DNA of 64,000 nucleotides, from positions 87,187,139-87,251,138 of the forward strand of contig NC_132918.1 of assembly GCF_047675955.1 (NCBI RefSeq). Reading direction: 5' to 3'. Within the stretch, counting starts at the first letter, position 1. Each line of letters begins with the position of its first letter. A model generated the notes under the pieces. That model searched no databases and had not been told where the DNA came from. It saw only the letters and a list, made by a program, of their open reading frames with translations. Shown in pieces: positions 1 through 10,332 of the stretch. The translations under genes were made by a program, and so were the position numbers. Source of the DNA: Chlorocebus sabaeus (taxonomy: Eukaryota; Chordata; Mammalia; Primates; Cercopithecidae).

Positions 1-1129
1 TGTGTTTGGTTTTAGGCACAGGTTTACTATGTGCCTGTACTAATTAATGTAGGCAAAAACACTATTTTTATTGAAATAAGCACTTTCTGTTTTCATACAA
101 CACTGAACAAATGCTAATCTGGAAGGTTTTATTTTTGTTTTTGACAACAGTTTCTCTAATTGAAAAGGAAAATCAAGAAAATATTTAATTTTGTCTCATA
201 TCTGAATAGCAGCAGAAAGGCCATATTGTTGGAACGTAGTGACGGGAGCTCTATTATTCTCCCTGTGTGAATTTGGAGCATTAGGATCTCTGAACTGTGG
301 GTCCTATCACCAAAAAGTTGAGGATATCAGTAATTACCACTTTACTTGCTTAGAGGAATACAAATTATAACGTATATGACAAGGCTTTGCAACTTAAAAA
401 GTGCTGTAACACAGCGAGCAGCTCTCTATGTGAAGCCGATAAAGACTGAAAAAAATAAGGTTAAGAGCTTGTGATTATTTTATCTTTATTTTCTGTATTT
501 CTAGTGCTTGCTCCATCAATGAAGAAAAGTAGGAAATACAGCCTGCTAAACAGTGCTTGATGGTAAAAGATACAATGCTAAAGCATTTCATTGGCTGAAC
601 TACTTTTATTTCCAAAAAAATTCAGTCTATATATAATATTAGGGGGGAAAGACTAGTCAAAACATTGTTTAGATATGTTTTAAAAACAATGTACTTAAAA
701 GCATTAAATATTTGTGTGTGTGTGTTTGTGTGTATGTGTACATGCACACTAGGTAAAAATAACATTCTTCTGTAGGCCAGAGGACTGATAGAACTAATTT
801 GGTATTTTCTTTTCTTATAAGTTGTAGCTTTCATATGCATTTGTCTTATAGCCTGTTTTTTTACCTTCAACTAGCTTAATGATCCTTCTAAACAAGATAT
901 TCTCCAATTAAAAGTAATTAGAATTATGTGAAACTGACTAGGGAGGTAAAACTTTATTTTCATTCATTTGCACATACCCTTATTGAAAAGTATAAATGAA
1001 GTTAAGATTTGGAAGGCCATGCTAACCTCTTCTGTAAATATCACATATCTATATGTCTAAGGATTTGGATACATGTTGCAATAGAAGTAGCTTAGATGTT
1101 TCTAATAAATGAGTCAGCTTACATTCTTT
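1..1129. other. Unique AT-rich sequence, no gene seen
   Basis: No exon, RNA gene or recognisable mobile element was found. A short imperfect TG tract lies near 712-740. The 82-codon minus-strand frame at 622-870 translates this tract and low-complexity sequence and has no family resemblance. Confidence 0.6.
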
Positions 1130-1402
1130 TCTTTTCTCTTTTCTTTTCTTTTTAAAGACAGTGCCTTTAAAGACAGGCTGCAGTGCAATGGCACAATCAT
1201 GGGCTCAAGTGATCCTCCCTTCTCAGCCTTCCAAGTAGTTCAGACTACAGACGTGTGCTATTACGCCCAGCTAAATTTTTAAATTTTTTGTAGAGACAGG
1301 GTTCTCACTATGTTGCCCAGGCTGGTCTCTTGGCCTTAAGCAATCCTCCTGCCTTAGACTCCCAAAGTGCTAGAATTATAAGCATGTGTCACCATGCCCA
1401 GC
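1130..1402 (-). mobile_element. Old Alu (AluJ-like), minus strand
   Basis: On the plus strand it reads as an inverted Alu: a T/C-rich tail, then GCTGCAGTGCAATGGC, TAGAGACAGGG, CCCAAAGTGC and CACCATGCCCAGC. It is strongly diverged, with a short internal repeat of AAAGACAG at the tail junction. The divergence and the AluJ-like GCTGCAGTGCAATGG motif suggest an early Alu. Confidence 0.9.
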
Positions 1403-2101
1403 AATTTACTTTCTTTACTATGATTTCAATTTTGGACATGTCAGGGGCCTCCCTGAATAACTGCACTTTTTAGAAATAAAGGCCAGTAGTTCATATGGCC
1501 AAAAAGAAGTGGTCATTTAAAGAAAAGCAAATCTGTCAGATTTATTAGTTATAATTGTGTGATTTGATCCAACCAATGACAGATGGCAAATTTCGCTTTT
1601 CAATTTGTCTAGGTATTAGATGAAGGTCACCCAAAACTGAGTTGGAAAAAAAAAACTTGAAAAGGAATCCATCTAGTCCATGTCTTTTAGCCCCACACAA
1701 GGCAGATCTGAGCACAAAGATGAAAGAAAATTCTATTGTCTTTATCACAGAGCAAATAAGAGTCTCAACATGCAAAGCGGTACAGCAGAACTTTCTCTGA
1801 TGATGGAAATGGTATACTTCTGCACCAATACAGTAGACACACACCACATGTGACTACTGAGCAGTCAAAATGTGGTTATTATGACTGAGGAACTAAATTT
1901 TAGATAGTCATATGTGTTTAGCGTCTACTATATTAGAGAGTGCCACTATATATTTTAGTCACACTTTACTGGAGCAAGAATTGTAAAGTGCCACAATCCA
2001 GGTAGATAAATATGCTGCATTTTAATAACCTGTGAAGTCAGGTTGTTGCCTTTTATGCAGGTCCCATAATATCAGGAGTTCACCTTCAGATTTGCACTGG
2101 G

Positions 2102-2418
2102 AGCCAGGAGTGGTGGCTCATGCCTGTAATCCCAGCACTTTGGGAGACCAAGATGAGTGAATCACTTGAGGTCAGGAGTTTGAGACCAGCCTGGCCAACA
2201 TAGCAACACCCCATCTCTACCAAAAATACAAACATTAGCTGGGCATGGTAGCATGCGCCTGTAGTCTCAGTTACTCAGGAGGCTGAGGCAGTAGAATCTC
2301 TTGAATCTGGGAGGCAGATGTTGTAGTGAGCCAAGATTGCACCAAGATTAAACTCCAGCCTGGGCGACAGAATGAGACTCTGTCTCAAATAAAAATTAAA
2401 AAAAAAAAAAGAAAAAAA
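2102..2418 (+). mobile_element. Alu (AluS-like), plus strand, with target-site duplication
   Basis: A full-length dimeric Alu begins AGCCAGGAGTGGTGGCTC and ends in an interrupted A tail. A 13-bp duplication flanks it at 2089-2101 and 2419-2431 (GAYTTGCACTGGG, one mismatch), the footprint of L1-driven target-primed insertion. Confidence 0.96.
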
Positions 2419-2431
2419 GACTTGCACTGGG

Positions 2432-3166
2432 ACTGTCCGTCACTCCTTGGAAGAAGTATGCACAACTCTGCCTCATTACCTCTGCATTTCTCATCATTAG
2501 ACTTGTTCACTATTGACTTTCTACTCTCCTAAGCTTGGACTGCTCATTCCTCCTAATATAAATGCTGTCTAAGCATGTGTAGTGGCAGAAGTATCCTCTA
2601 TTATCTTTTGGTAGGACAAATTATGACAGCCATTAGAAAAAAATGATTAATCTATTTTAGAAAATCTCTTAGTGTAATAGGTCTTCAAGTAGATTTTTGT
2701 GTGGTCCTGGAATTGTAGCTAAATCCAAGATTAAAATATTCAACCTTATGCACCCCACATTCTAAATAAGCTTCCTAGAATTAGAGCCATCTACTCTTTA
2801 TAGCACTTATGAAGAGATTAAAGAATTACTGCCAACTACCATACTATATCTTACCCCCATGTTAATATAAGAAAAAAATGAGAGATGAGAGAGGATTTTC
2901 TTGGACGTAGGTCTTCTGAGAGATGCAGCGTTCCTGAGGACAATCAGTTCCCTTCCCTCCTTGTGGGTTAGTTAGGGGAAGGGAGAATATCCCTCTTCCC
3001 TGAAGCTAAATGAAGGAAGGTCCAAGAATATCATGCCTAAAACTTAAGTGCTCAGCAAGAAGAGACTAGTATCTTATCCTTGGACTAGGTGCTTGATAAA
3101 TAGTAGTCCTGTTGGTGTAGGCAGAGTAGGGAGTGCTTAAGAAGTTCTTGTAAAAATGTGACTTGT
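2432..3166. other. Unique sequence between two Alus
   Basis: No gene or recognised repeat was seen. The sequence is AT-rich, with a purine-rich patch at 2865-2900. Confidence 0.5.
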
Positions 3167-3470
3167 GGCCGAGCGCGGTGGCTCACGCCTGTAATCCCAG
3201 CACTTTGGGAGGCCGAGGAGGGCGGATCACAAGGTCAGGAGGTCGAGACCATCCTGGCGAACACGGTGAAACCCCATTTCTACTAAAAATACAAAAAATT
3301 AGCCGGGCGTGGTGGCGGACTACAGGGTCGCAGCTATTCGAGAGGCTGAGGTAGGAGAATGATGTGAACCCGGGAAGCGAAGGTTTCAGTGAGCCGAGAT
3401 CGCGCCACTGCACTCCAGCCTGGGCTACAGAGCCAGACATTGTCTCAAAAAAAAAAAAAAAAAAAAAAAA
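3167..3470 (+). mobile_element. AluY, plus strand
   Basis: It starts GGCCGAGCGCGGTGGCTCAC and keeps the general AluY reading GAGATCGCGCCACTGC, unlike the five monkey-type copies elsewhere in the window. The A tail is about 23 nt. The flanks (AAAAATGTGACTTGT at 3152-3166, AAGTGACTTGT ending at 3480) form a target-site duplication. Short frames over this region on both strands are Alu translations. Confidence 0.96.
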
Positions 3471-3481
3471 AGTGACTTGTG

Positions 3482-4200
3482 CCACCCTCATGTTTTAGGC
3501 CTTTGAGAACATAGAAAATGGTGCCCACTTCTGTTGAAAAGTTTTGGAAACCAGGCTCCCTGCTGTAATCGATTATGGGATCATGGAGGAGGCCTTGAAG
3601 TGGTGTGATAAGCATGGAAGAAGACGAGGATGCCAACTACCCCATTCCAGTCTTCGCATCCCTGGAAGGACACAGAAGAAGACCTCTGGATTCCTCATGG
3701 CTATGCGTATTGAAGGTCCAGTTCAAAGAATGTGGTGCTCTACACAGAGGAGGTGTTACTATTGCGCAACATTGATGGGGTCATCAAAGACACAGAGGTC
3801 TCTCTGAGAAGGTCCTCACCAACAGAGGGTCCCAGGAAGTTGAAGACGGCTCCAGGAAAACCATGCATATTGCTCACATGGAGACAACTACATCCCCTGA
3901 AGCTTTAGCAGCAGACACAACCAGGCCAATGCAGAGCAGTGCCGTAGACATCACTCCAGTATCTTCACGGGCCTTTATAAACAGACCTCTGCCTTTCCAT
4001 CCTTTTCCCTTTCCCTGAAAAACTGAATGCTCTAGGCCCAGAAGTAGCAACAGAAGGAGGAATCTTAAAGAACCCTCTTCTCTTTCTCTCCACCCAACAA
4101 AGGATCATAGATCACAGCTCTAGTCTCCAAAAGGGAAGATCAATAGCCTGAAATCAGATATGAGATTAAAGTTTTACGCTAAATTGGACCAAGTGGTTGG
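3482..4200 (+). other. Unidentified GC-richer block, possible decayed retrocopy
   Basis: This stretch differs from its AT-rich surroundings and gives partial open frames in all three plus frames, for example 3544-3807 (87 codons). The frames shift relative to each other and carry stops. No protein family was recognised, and I see no introns, poly-A tract or duplications that would prove a processed pseudogene. It lies directly downstream of an AluY. It may be unique sequence or an unrecognised repeat. Confidence 0.2.
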
Positions 4201-5119
4201 AGAATAATAGAATCTACTCAGTACATTGTTAAGCAGGAAAGCTGGATTTGACAAAGTACAGTTAAAAGTAATGACAAGAAGAACAAAACAAGGTATAATA
4301 GGTTTATATTTACATCCACCAAGTTGAGATTGCACAATTGTATAAGAAATATGAATGCACTTCTCTGTTTTTGGTTTTTAGTCCAGTTTAACAGCACTCA
4401 ATCTACATTAGTAAATGAATGTTTCCAAACCATATCACACATTTTGAAACAAAACCCACTCATATTTCTGGGCACTTTTTTAAAAAAGAAAAAAACACAT
4501 TTTCGACAAGGTAGGGTGAAAGATGGGGACCCTACCTGTAAGGTTTTTTCCTCAAAAGTTGCCTTGCTGTCATTGAAACAAATGGTGAGCAAAAGGAAGT
4601 TAACATTTTAACATTTTATTAAAAGCGTGGCTGTATCCAACTCTACAGCACTGCCCTGGCTCTCAACCCTCCTGGAGGGCCCCCTGGAAGCTGCCGCTGA
4701 AACTTTCTTCACACTGACTCCAATAGTGGGAAATCCTATTCTCTGGGGGTAAACATACACTTTCAAGTTAGGCAGAACATGATTTCACACACTTTTTCAT
4801 GTATTAGACATCAGTCGTGGTGCTAAATCTTGAGGAGGAAAGATATTACGTTGGGAAAAAAATAACTAGACTTTGGCATCAGAAAACGAGATCAAATCAA
4901 GGCTATAGGCTGTATTGGCAGTCTAGTCCTGAGAAAGCTCCCTAGCATCTTAGACTATCCATCCATTCATCAATGAAATGAAAATAATACTTCATAATTT
5001 TATTGAGAGTCCTTAATGATATATTATTTGTAGAGCATATAGTTTCTGGGATTTAGTAAACATCCCAATTTTATCATCCTTCAACATAAAAAGATTATTA
5101 TGTCATGCCTCCTAAACTT
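4201..5119. other. Unique AT-rich sequence
   Basis: No gene was seen. An A-rich patch lies near 4481-4497. Short overlapping frames at 4324-4611 on both strands resemble nothing known to me. Confidence 0.5.
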
Positions 5120-5496
5120 AAAGGCTAGTTGTGGAGACATATAAAGGTAATTACAATAAAATGTAATGAGTTCTCTCAGATATGAGCAGATTGCTATGGC
5201 AATAAAGAGGCAGTCGACGGACTTTACTTGGGAAGATGGAGCAGTGATATTGGAGCTGAGGCTTGCGGAAGGAGGGATTCTTCAGGTGCAAAAGATGTTG
5301 GACAGAGAGAATCCAGGCATAGCCAAAGGCAAATGCAGAGAAGTATGAAATGTTCAGTGTATTTGGAGAGTGAGGAGAAGTGAAGTGTGGCTAGAGCATA
5401 TGGCATGTAGGGGGAACACCAGGAAGTGTTGCTGGAAAAGCGGTCAGGGCCAAAATGTGAAGGGCTATCGATACTTTGCTAAAGGGCTTGGCATTT
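5120..5496 (+). repeat. Ancient mammalian interspersed repeat, left part
   Basis: The order of motifs (gains in group, then a GTCAGGGCCAAAATGTGAAG segment, then TTGGCATTTATCC) follows a widely dispersed old mammalian repeat whose family name I cannot fix. A second, longer copy lies at 9290-10010. The right half resumes at 6325 after the minisatellite. Identification is by pattern memory only. Confidence 0.45.
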
Positions 5497-6335
5497 ATCC
5501 AGCAGAGGATGAAGCTGTGCAGTGGGGATCCAGCAGAGGGTGAAGCTCTGCAGTGGGGATCCAGCAGAGGATGAAGCTCTGCAGTGGGGATCCAGCAGAG
5601 GATGAAGCTCTGCAGTGGGGATCCAGCAGAGGATGAAGCTGTGCAGTGGGGATCCAGCAGAGGATGAAGCTGTGCAGTGGGGATCCAGCAGAGGATGAAG
5701 CTTGCAGTGGGGATCCAGCAGAGGATGAAGCTTGCAGTGGGGATCCAGCAGAGGGTGAAGCTCTGCAGTGGGGATCCAGCAGAGGATGAAGCTCTGCAGT
5801 GGGGATCCAGCAGAGGATGAAGCTGTGCAGTGGGGATCCAGCAGAGGGTGAAGCTCTGCAGTGGGGATCCAGCAGAGGATGAAGCTGTGCAGTGGGGATC
5901 CAGCAGAGGGTGAAGCTGTGCAGTGGGGATCCAGCAGAGGATGAAGCTTGCAGTGGGGATCCAGCAGAGGATGAAGCTGTGCAGTGGGGATCCAGCAGAG
6001 GATGAAGCTTGCAGTGGGGATCCAGCAGAGGATGAAGCTGTGCAGTGGGGATCCAGCAGAGGATGAAGCTTGCAGTGGGGATCCAGCAGAGGGTGAAGCT
6101 TGCAGTGGGGATCCAGCAGAGGATGAAGCTTGCAGTGGGGATCCAGCAGAGGGTGAAGCTCTGCAGTGGGGATCCAGCAGAGGGTGAAGCTGTGCAGTGG
6201 GGATCCAGCAGAGGGTGAAGCTTGCAGTGGGGATCCAGCAGAGGATGAAGCTTGCAGTGGGGATCCAGCAGAGGGTGAAGCTCTGCAGTGGGGATCCAGC
6301 AGAGGGTGAAGCTGTGCAGTGGGGATCCACAGAGG
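5497..6335 (+). repeat. Minisatellite, 27 copies of a 31/30-bp unit
   Basis: Twenty-seven full units run head to tail from 5497 to 6324, followed by an 11-nt partial unit. Every unit starts ATCCAGCAGAGG and ends GCAGTGGGG. Two positions vary: A or G at unit position 14 (GAGGATG/GAGGGTG), and CT, GT or a single T after GAAGCT. The single-T form shortens the unit to 30 bp. Eighteen units are 31 bp and nine are 30 bp (7, 8, 15, 17, 19, 20, 21, 24, 25), which adds up exactly to the 828-bp length. Every unit junction forms a BamHI site (GGATCC), the short units a HindIII site (AAGCTT), and the CT units a PstI site (CTGCAG). All three minus-strand frames of the unit lack stops, so a 304-codon frame spans the array by chance. 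Confidence 0.98.
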
Positions 6336-6520
6336 TTTTCAGCAGGGCAGTGAAATGAGTGGATTTGTTTTTCAGGAAATATCTCCTTGGCATCAGAGTG
6401 GCTGATGAATTAGAGCTGAGAGAAGCTGCTGTCAGGACTTACAGCAGCAGCCTCCTACCTGGGCTCCCTGCCACCATTTCAGACACACTGAAGTGGAGGT
6501 GCCTGCAGGACATTCAGTGT
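6336..6520 (+). repeat. Ancient mammalian interspersed repeat, right part
   Basis: GGTTTTCAGCAGGGCAGTGA followed by an AATGAGTGGATTT-like segment continues the repeat that ends at 5496. The same order appears at 9600-9630 (AGGTTTAAAGCAGAGG then TATGACATAATGTC). The minisatellite therefore sits inside one old element. Confidence 0.45.
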
Positions 6521-7689
6521 AAACCACACTCACAAAGCTACGCAGAGGAAAGTCCTACTTCGGGCCAGATAAATTACAGGGTAATTATTTCCACTGCAGA
6601 AACATTCTTTGCTTCACAAAAGGATTCATTTTAGGATCCCAGAGTTCCTTTAAATAGGAAGTTTCTTAGTGCATTTAGGCATCCCTTTACAGCTCATTAG
6701 CTATTTGATAGAGGCAGAGAGAGTCAAGAAAATCTTAAAGATGTACTTTCAAGTGTTCTTATTAAAAATCTTCATGGATGAAGATAAAATGTTTGAAGTT
6801 ATCATTTTTCAATGAAAAAGGAAATTCAATTGATAAAAGCACTTCAATGTGATATATAGAAACTAGAATAAGGAGAATGTCTGTTATGAGATTCCATAGA
6901 CTGCATTTCACAAATTTCAACCACAATTGCTCAAAACACTGTTGGGAGTAAGTGTGACAATATGAGTAGTCAGGTTAATAGAAATAGCTAGAAATGTAGT
7001 TGTTGAGCCCCTAAATAAGACCCTCTATTGTGTTTAAGCCTGACTCTCATACATAGTTTTATGTTAAGTGCTTCTCTCTGTCCACAATTTGTCATCAGAT
7101 GAACTATGTCCTTTGCTACATAAATTAAAGAACATGTTTTAATTTGGATATTATATATATATACCAAATTATAAAAGAAAAACTATTTTAATCTCATTAT
7201 ACTGTATTTTCTTGTGAACAGATATTTCACAACAATATATTATTAATATCAACAGAGTCACTTCCAGAATACAAATAAATGTAGAATAATCTCAATTTTA
7301 AAACAACGGAAAGCACTGTTGGGAACCCTCTCTGAGGAATGCTTTCAGAGCATTCTTTGAACTATCTTTATTGGGAGCAACTCCTTTGTAGTGAATTTAC
7401 TTTTTCAAAATAGACAAATTTCAATTTGAACCAAATGCCTCTCAGTTGCCACGTGAGAGGTCGCTAACTTCGCTACTGTCTATGAGTGTCTCACCGGGCA
7501 TAAAGTGTAGTATTAGTGTTCCTTACAGTACCTCTAGTTCAACTAGTGCAGAGAATTCCTTGTTGATTTAAAAAACAGCATGCGGCAGAAACCGAACATT
7601 GTCTGTCAGTATTCATTCTTCTTTTCTAATGTGTTTGAAACAAAACAAATACTTTTATACTTGGCTACATTACTTAAAAAGTTAGACAA
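6521..7689. other. Unique AT-rich sequence
   Basis: No gene or recognised element was seen. A short TA run lies at 7153-7162. Confidence 0.5.
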
Positions 7690-8110
7690 CATTTACCATT
7701 CTTCCTTGTAGCTATATGTAGTCATCTGACTAAATTAAGGCTAATATGATATAAACAAATGTATATTATGGGACTTTCAGAAAAGTTGATTTAAATGAGC
7801 TGATTTGACTTAGAGGAAAACATTTTCTTCTCCCCTACTTCGTCCAACTATTGCCACCACCACCACCACCACCACCACCACCATCATCATCATCATGGAA
7901 TGTGGATGTAATGGATAGAATTCCAGCAGCCATCTTGAATCAAGAGGTGATGAAAACTATCAATGAGGATGGAAAAACAGAAGAATAGAAACCTGGGTTC
8001 CTAGTGTCCTCTGGGAATTCCTATGCTAGTTATGGACTGTAGACCTTCAGATCTTTTTTGGATAATAGAAATAAGCTTCTGTCTTGTTTAAACCACTTTT
8101 ATTTTGTTTA
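7690..8110 (+). mobile_element. MLT1-like (ERVL-MaLR) LTR fragment
   Basis: The order of motifs fits old MaLR LTRs: TTGTAGCTATATGTAGTCATCTG, a CCACC stretch, AGCAGCCATCTTGAATCA, AGAAACCTGGGTTCC, then AATAAGCTTCTGTCTTG and TTTAAACCACTTTTATTTTG near the end. It is strongly diverged, and no target duplication was identified. This is a long-fixed endogenous element without coding sequence. Confidence 0.55.
7854..7896 (+). repeat. (CCA)n followed by (CAT)n microsatellite
   Basis: About ten CCA units run into five CAT units. The tract sits where MLT1-like LTRs carry a short CCACCACC motif, so it probably expanded from that seed. Confidence 0.95.
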
Positions 8111-8269
8111 AAGTAAAAATTAATCTTACCTGACACGGGTTATCTCAAAAGAGAAGGTATTCTTGTCTACGTAAATTATCAGGATAAACATGCACAAGAT
8201 GAATTAAGGAGAAGTGTTTTGTCATTCTGAACTTTCTAACTTCACAAATGATGAGGATGCAAATAAGAA

Positions 8270-8480
8270 TATTCCCTCACATCAGTACAGGATTTTAGAG
8301 ACAGGAATTTTTACATTCGTGACCACATTTAATCTTTGAAGTAACTCTGTAATAAAGCAGGACTTCCATTTCCCATACAAACAGATAATGAAATGAAGGT
8401 TAAGCAATCTGCCTCAGGTCAAATAACCACAGTTGGTGCAGCCTGAAACCAAACGTTCTTGACTTAAAATGCGTCGCTTT
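8270..8480 (+). mobile_element. MIR SINE, plus strand
   Basis: The MIR order is visible: CATTTAATCTTTGAAGTAAC, CCATTTCCCATACAAACAG, AATGAAATGAAGGTTAAGCA, CTGCCTCAGGTCAAATAACC. It is highly diverged. Confidence 0.75.
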
Positions 8481-9289
8481 CCTGTTGATAATTTGCAGGT
8501 TCTACATGTGAACGTGAGTCACATGGTGTATACCATTCATTACCTGACTCACTTATATGCTCCTCTGATTAAAGATTAAAAAATAGCTTTCTTAGAGCTT
8601 TTCACTGGGCTTCTGTTTTTGCCATGGTACAGTAACAGTGACTAGATTTAACTTCCCACTTTAAACAACCAAAAATTATACCATATATGAAACAATGATT
8701 TTCAGATGTTGGAAAACATGCAGTGTACAACTGTGATCCTTGAGAGAAAAAAAACGTAGTGAGCATTGCCCCAGAAGGAAATGTCTAGACAGCGGCATAG
8801 AGAGAAAGAACACAAACAGCCAAGGAGATTCACTGAGTTGAGGAAACAGAAACTGGATTTCACGGAGCCAGGGGAGGCAAGGTGGCTAGAAGTCAGGTGT
8901 CAGTGTATCAGATTAAAAGAAGAAAATAATTTAGATGATACTGACCTGCATATGTGTGAGAGGAAACTACCCAAGGCTATGGGAGAAAAAAAAAAATACA
9001 CAAGAAAAAAGCCAGACAATTCTTGGAGCTTACACAGAGCCAGGAGTAGTTCAAGTCCCCACAAAGGTGGACAGACCTGGTAATATATGGGACTTTGGCT
9101 GGAGCTCTAAGATGGGTGTAACTAGTTTAATAAAATTCTAGAAAGTCAACATAGGGTACACAGAAAAGAGATGGAAGAATAGAAAGTTACACAGTAACCT
9201 AGGATTTTATGAACTTGAACATAAATGACAATTGCAGTACTTCTGCTTGACCTCAGTATTTGTCATAGAATTACATTTCTACATATCGG
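8481..9289. other. Unassigned sequence with a weak open frame
   Basis: A 105-codon plus frame at 8766-9083 is rich in K, R and E and ends without any recognisable domain. The region looks like an old unassigned repeat (purine-rich, with long A runs near 8990), not an exon. Confidence 0.4.
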
Positions 9290-10010
9290 ATATAGCAAAG
9301 AATAGAGATAAAAGTCTTTACCATCACAGAGCTTATATTCTAACAGAGAGTAGAAGAGGGAGACAGTAATGTAATAAATATTATACTGGAGGAAATAAGT
9401 GTTATTAGAATATAAATGGGGGTAAGGTGTTGTGAGAATGAATGTGGCAATTTTAAGAGGTTCATAAGTTCATCAAGGTAGATGAGACCAAAGACAGTGA
9501 TGAGGCCAGGTGGCTGGAGGCAAAGAGAAGAACAATAGGAGAGAAGTCAGAGATGTATACAGGGTTAGACCCTGTAAGCCACTGTGAAAACAGGAGAGAT
9601 TGCAAGGTTTAAAGCAGAGGTATGACATAATGTCTCATATCTTGAAAAGATACTCTTCCTGTTGTTTGGATTAGGCTCCGAGGGTGCAATGGTGGATTCC
9701 CACCATTAAGGAGGAGATTACAGTACTCAGAGGAGAAAGACTGAAAGCTTGGATTTGGGGGAAACTGTGGACAAGGTGAGAAATGGTCAGATTATGCATA
9801 TCATTGAAAAACAGAGTCATGGCAATGTTCAAATATTATATGTGGGATATAAAAGAAGAGAGGAATCAAGGATGCTTTTGAGAGTTGTGGTTGTTTTTAA
9901 GCAACTGAAAGGGTAGAGTTATCATTAACGACAAAGGAGAACACTTTGGATGGAGCGTATTAGAAGAAAAGATCAATTCTGGACATGAAAAATCAATGGC
10001 GGTTTAGTGT
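9290..10010 (+). repeat. Ancient mammalian interspersed repeat, longer copy
   Basis: Motifs in order include CACAGAGCTTATATTCTAACAG, CCTGTAAGCCACTGTGAAAAC, AGGTTTAAAGCAGAGG, GAGGAGATTACAGTACTCAG, GAAATGGTCAGATTATGCAT, GAGGAATCAAGGATGCTTTT and ATCAATTCTGGACATGAAA. These recur across mammalian genomes in this order. The family name is not resolved. It is the same element type as the one hosting the minisatellite. Confidence 0.5.
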
Positions 10011-10042
10011 GTGATACCATAATATTGTCATTTGTTTGCTTA

Positions 10043-10332
10043 TTTTTTTGAGATGGAGTCTTGTTCTTGTCGCCGAGGCTGGAGTGCAGTGGTGCGACCT
10101 CAGCTCACTGCAACCTCCACCTCCCAGGTTCAAGCAATTCTCCTGCCTCAGCCTCCTGAGTAGCTGGGATTACAGGTGCCCGCCACCATGCCTGGCTACT
10201 TTTTTGTATTTGTAGCAGAGACGGGGTTTCACCATGTTGACCAGGCTGGTCGTGAACTCCTAAGCTCAAGCGACCCACCTGCCTCAGCCTCCCAAAGTCT
10301 GGGATTACAGGTGTGAGCCACCGTGCCTGGCC
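10043..10332 (-). mobile_element. Alu (AluS-like), minus strand
   Basis: It runs from a T tail through GAGATGGAGTCTTGTTCTTG to CACCGTGCCTGGCC and is full-length. Part of the 136-codon minus frame here is Alu translation. Confidence 0.95.

Noticed and set aside
5497..6324. Regular short repeats as a CRISPR array
   Set aside because: Units are directly contiguous with no unique spacers and the genome is a primate; it is a minisatellite.
5479..6393. 304-codon minus-strand open frame
   Set aside because: It is a translation of the minisatellite; the frame cycles with the 31-bp unit and there is no coding context.
8766..9083. 105-codon basic frame
   Set aside because: No start context, domain or conserved pattern; purine-rich repeat-like sequence explains the composition.
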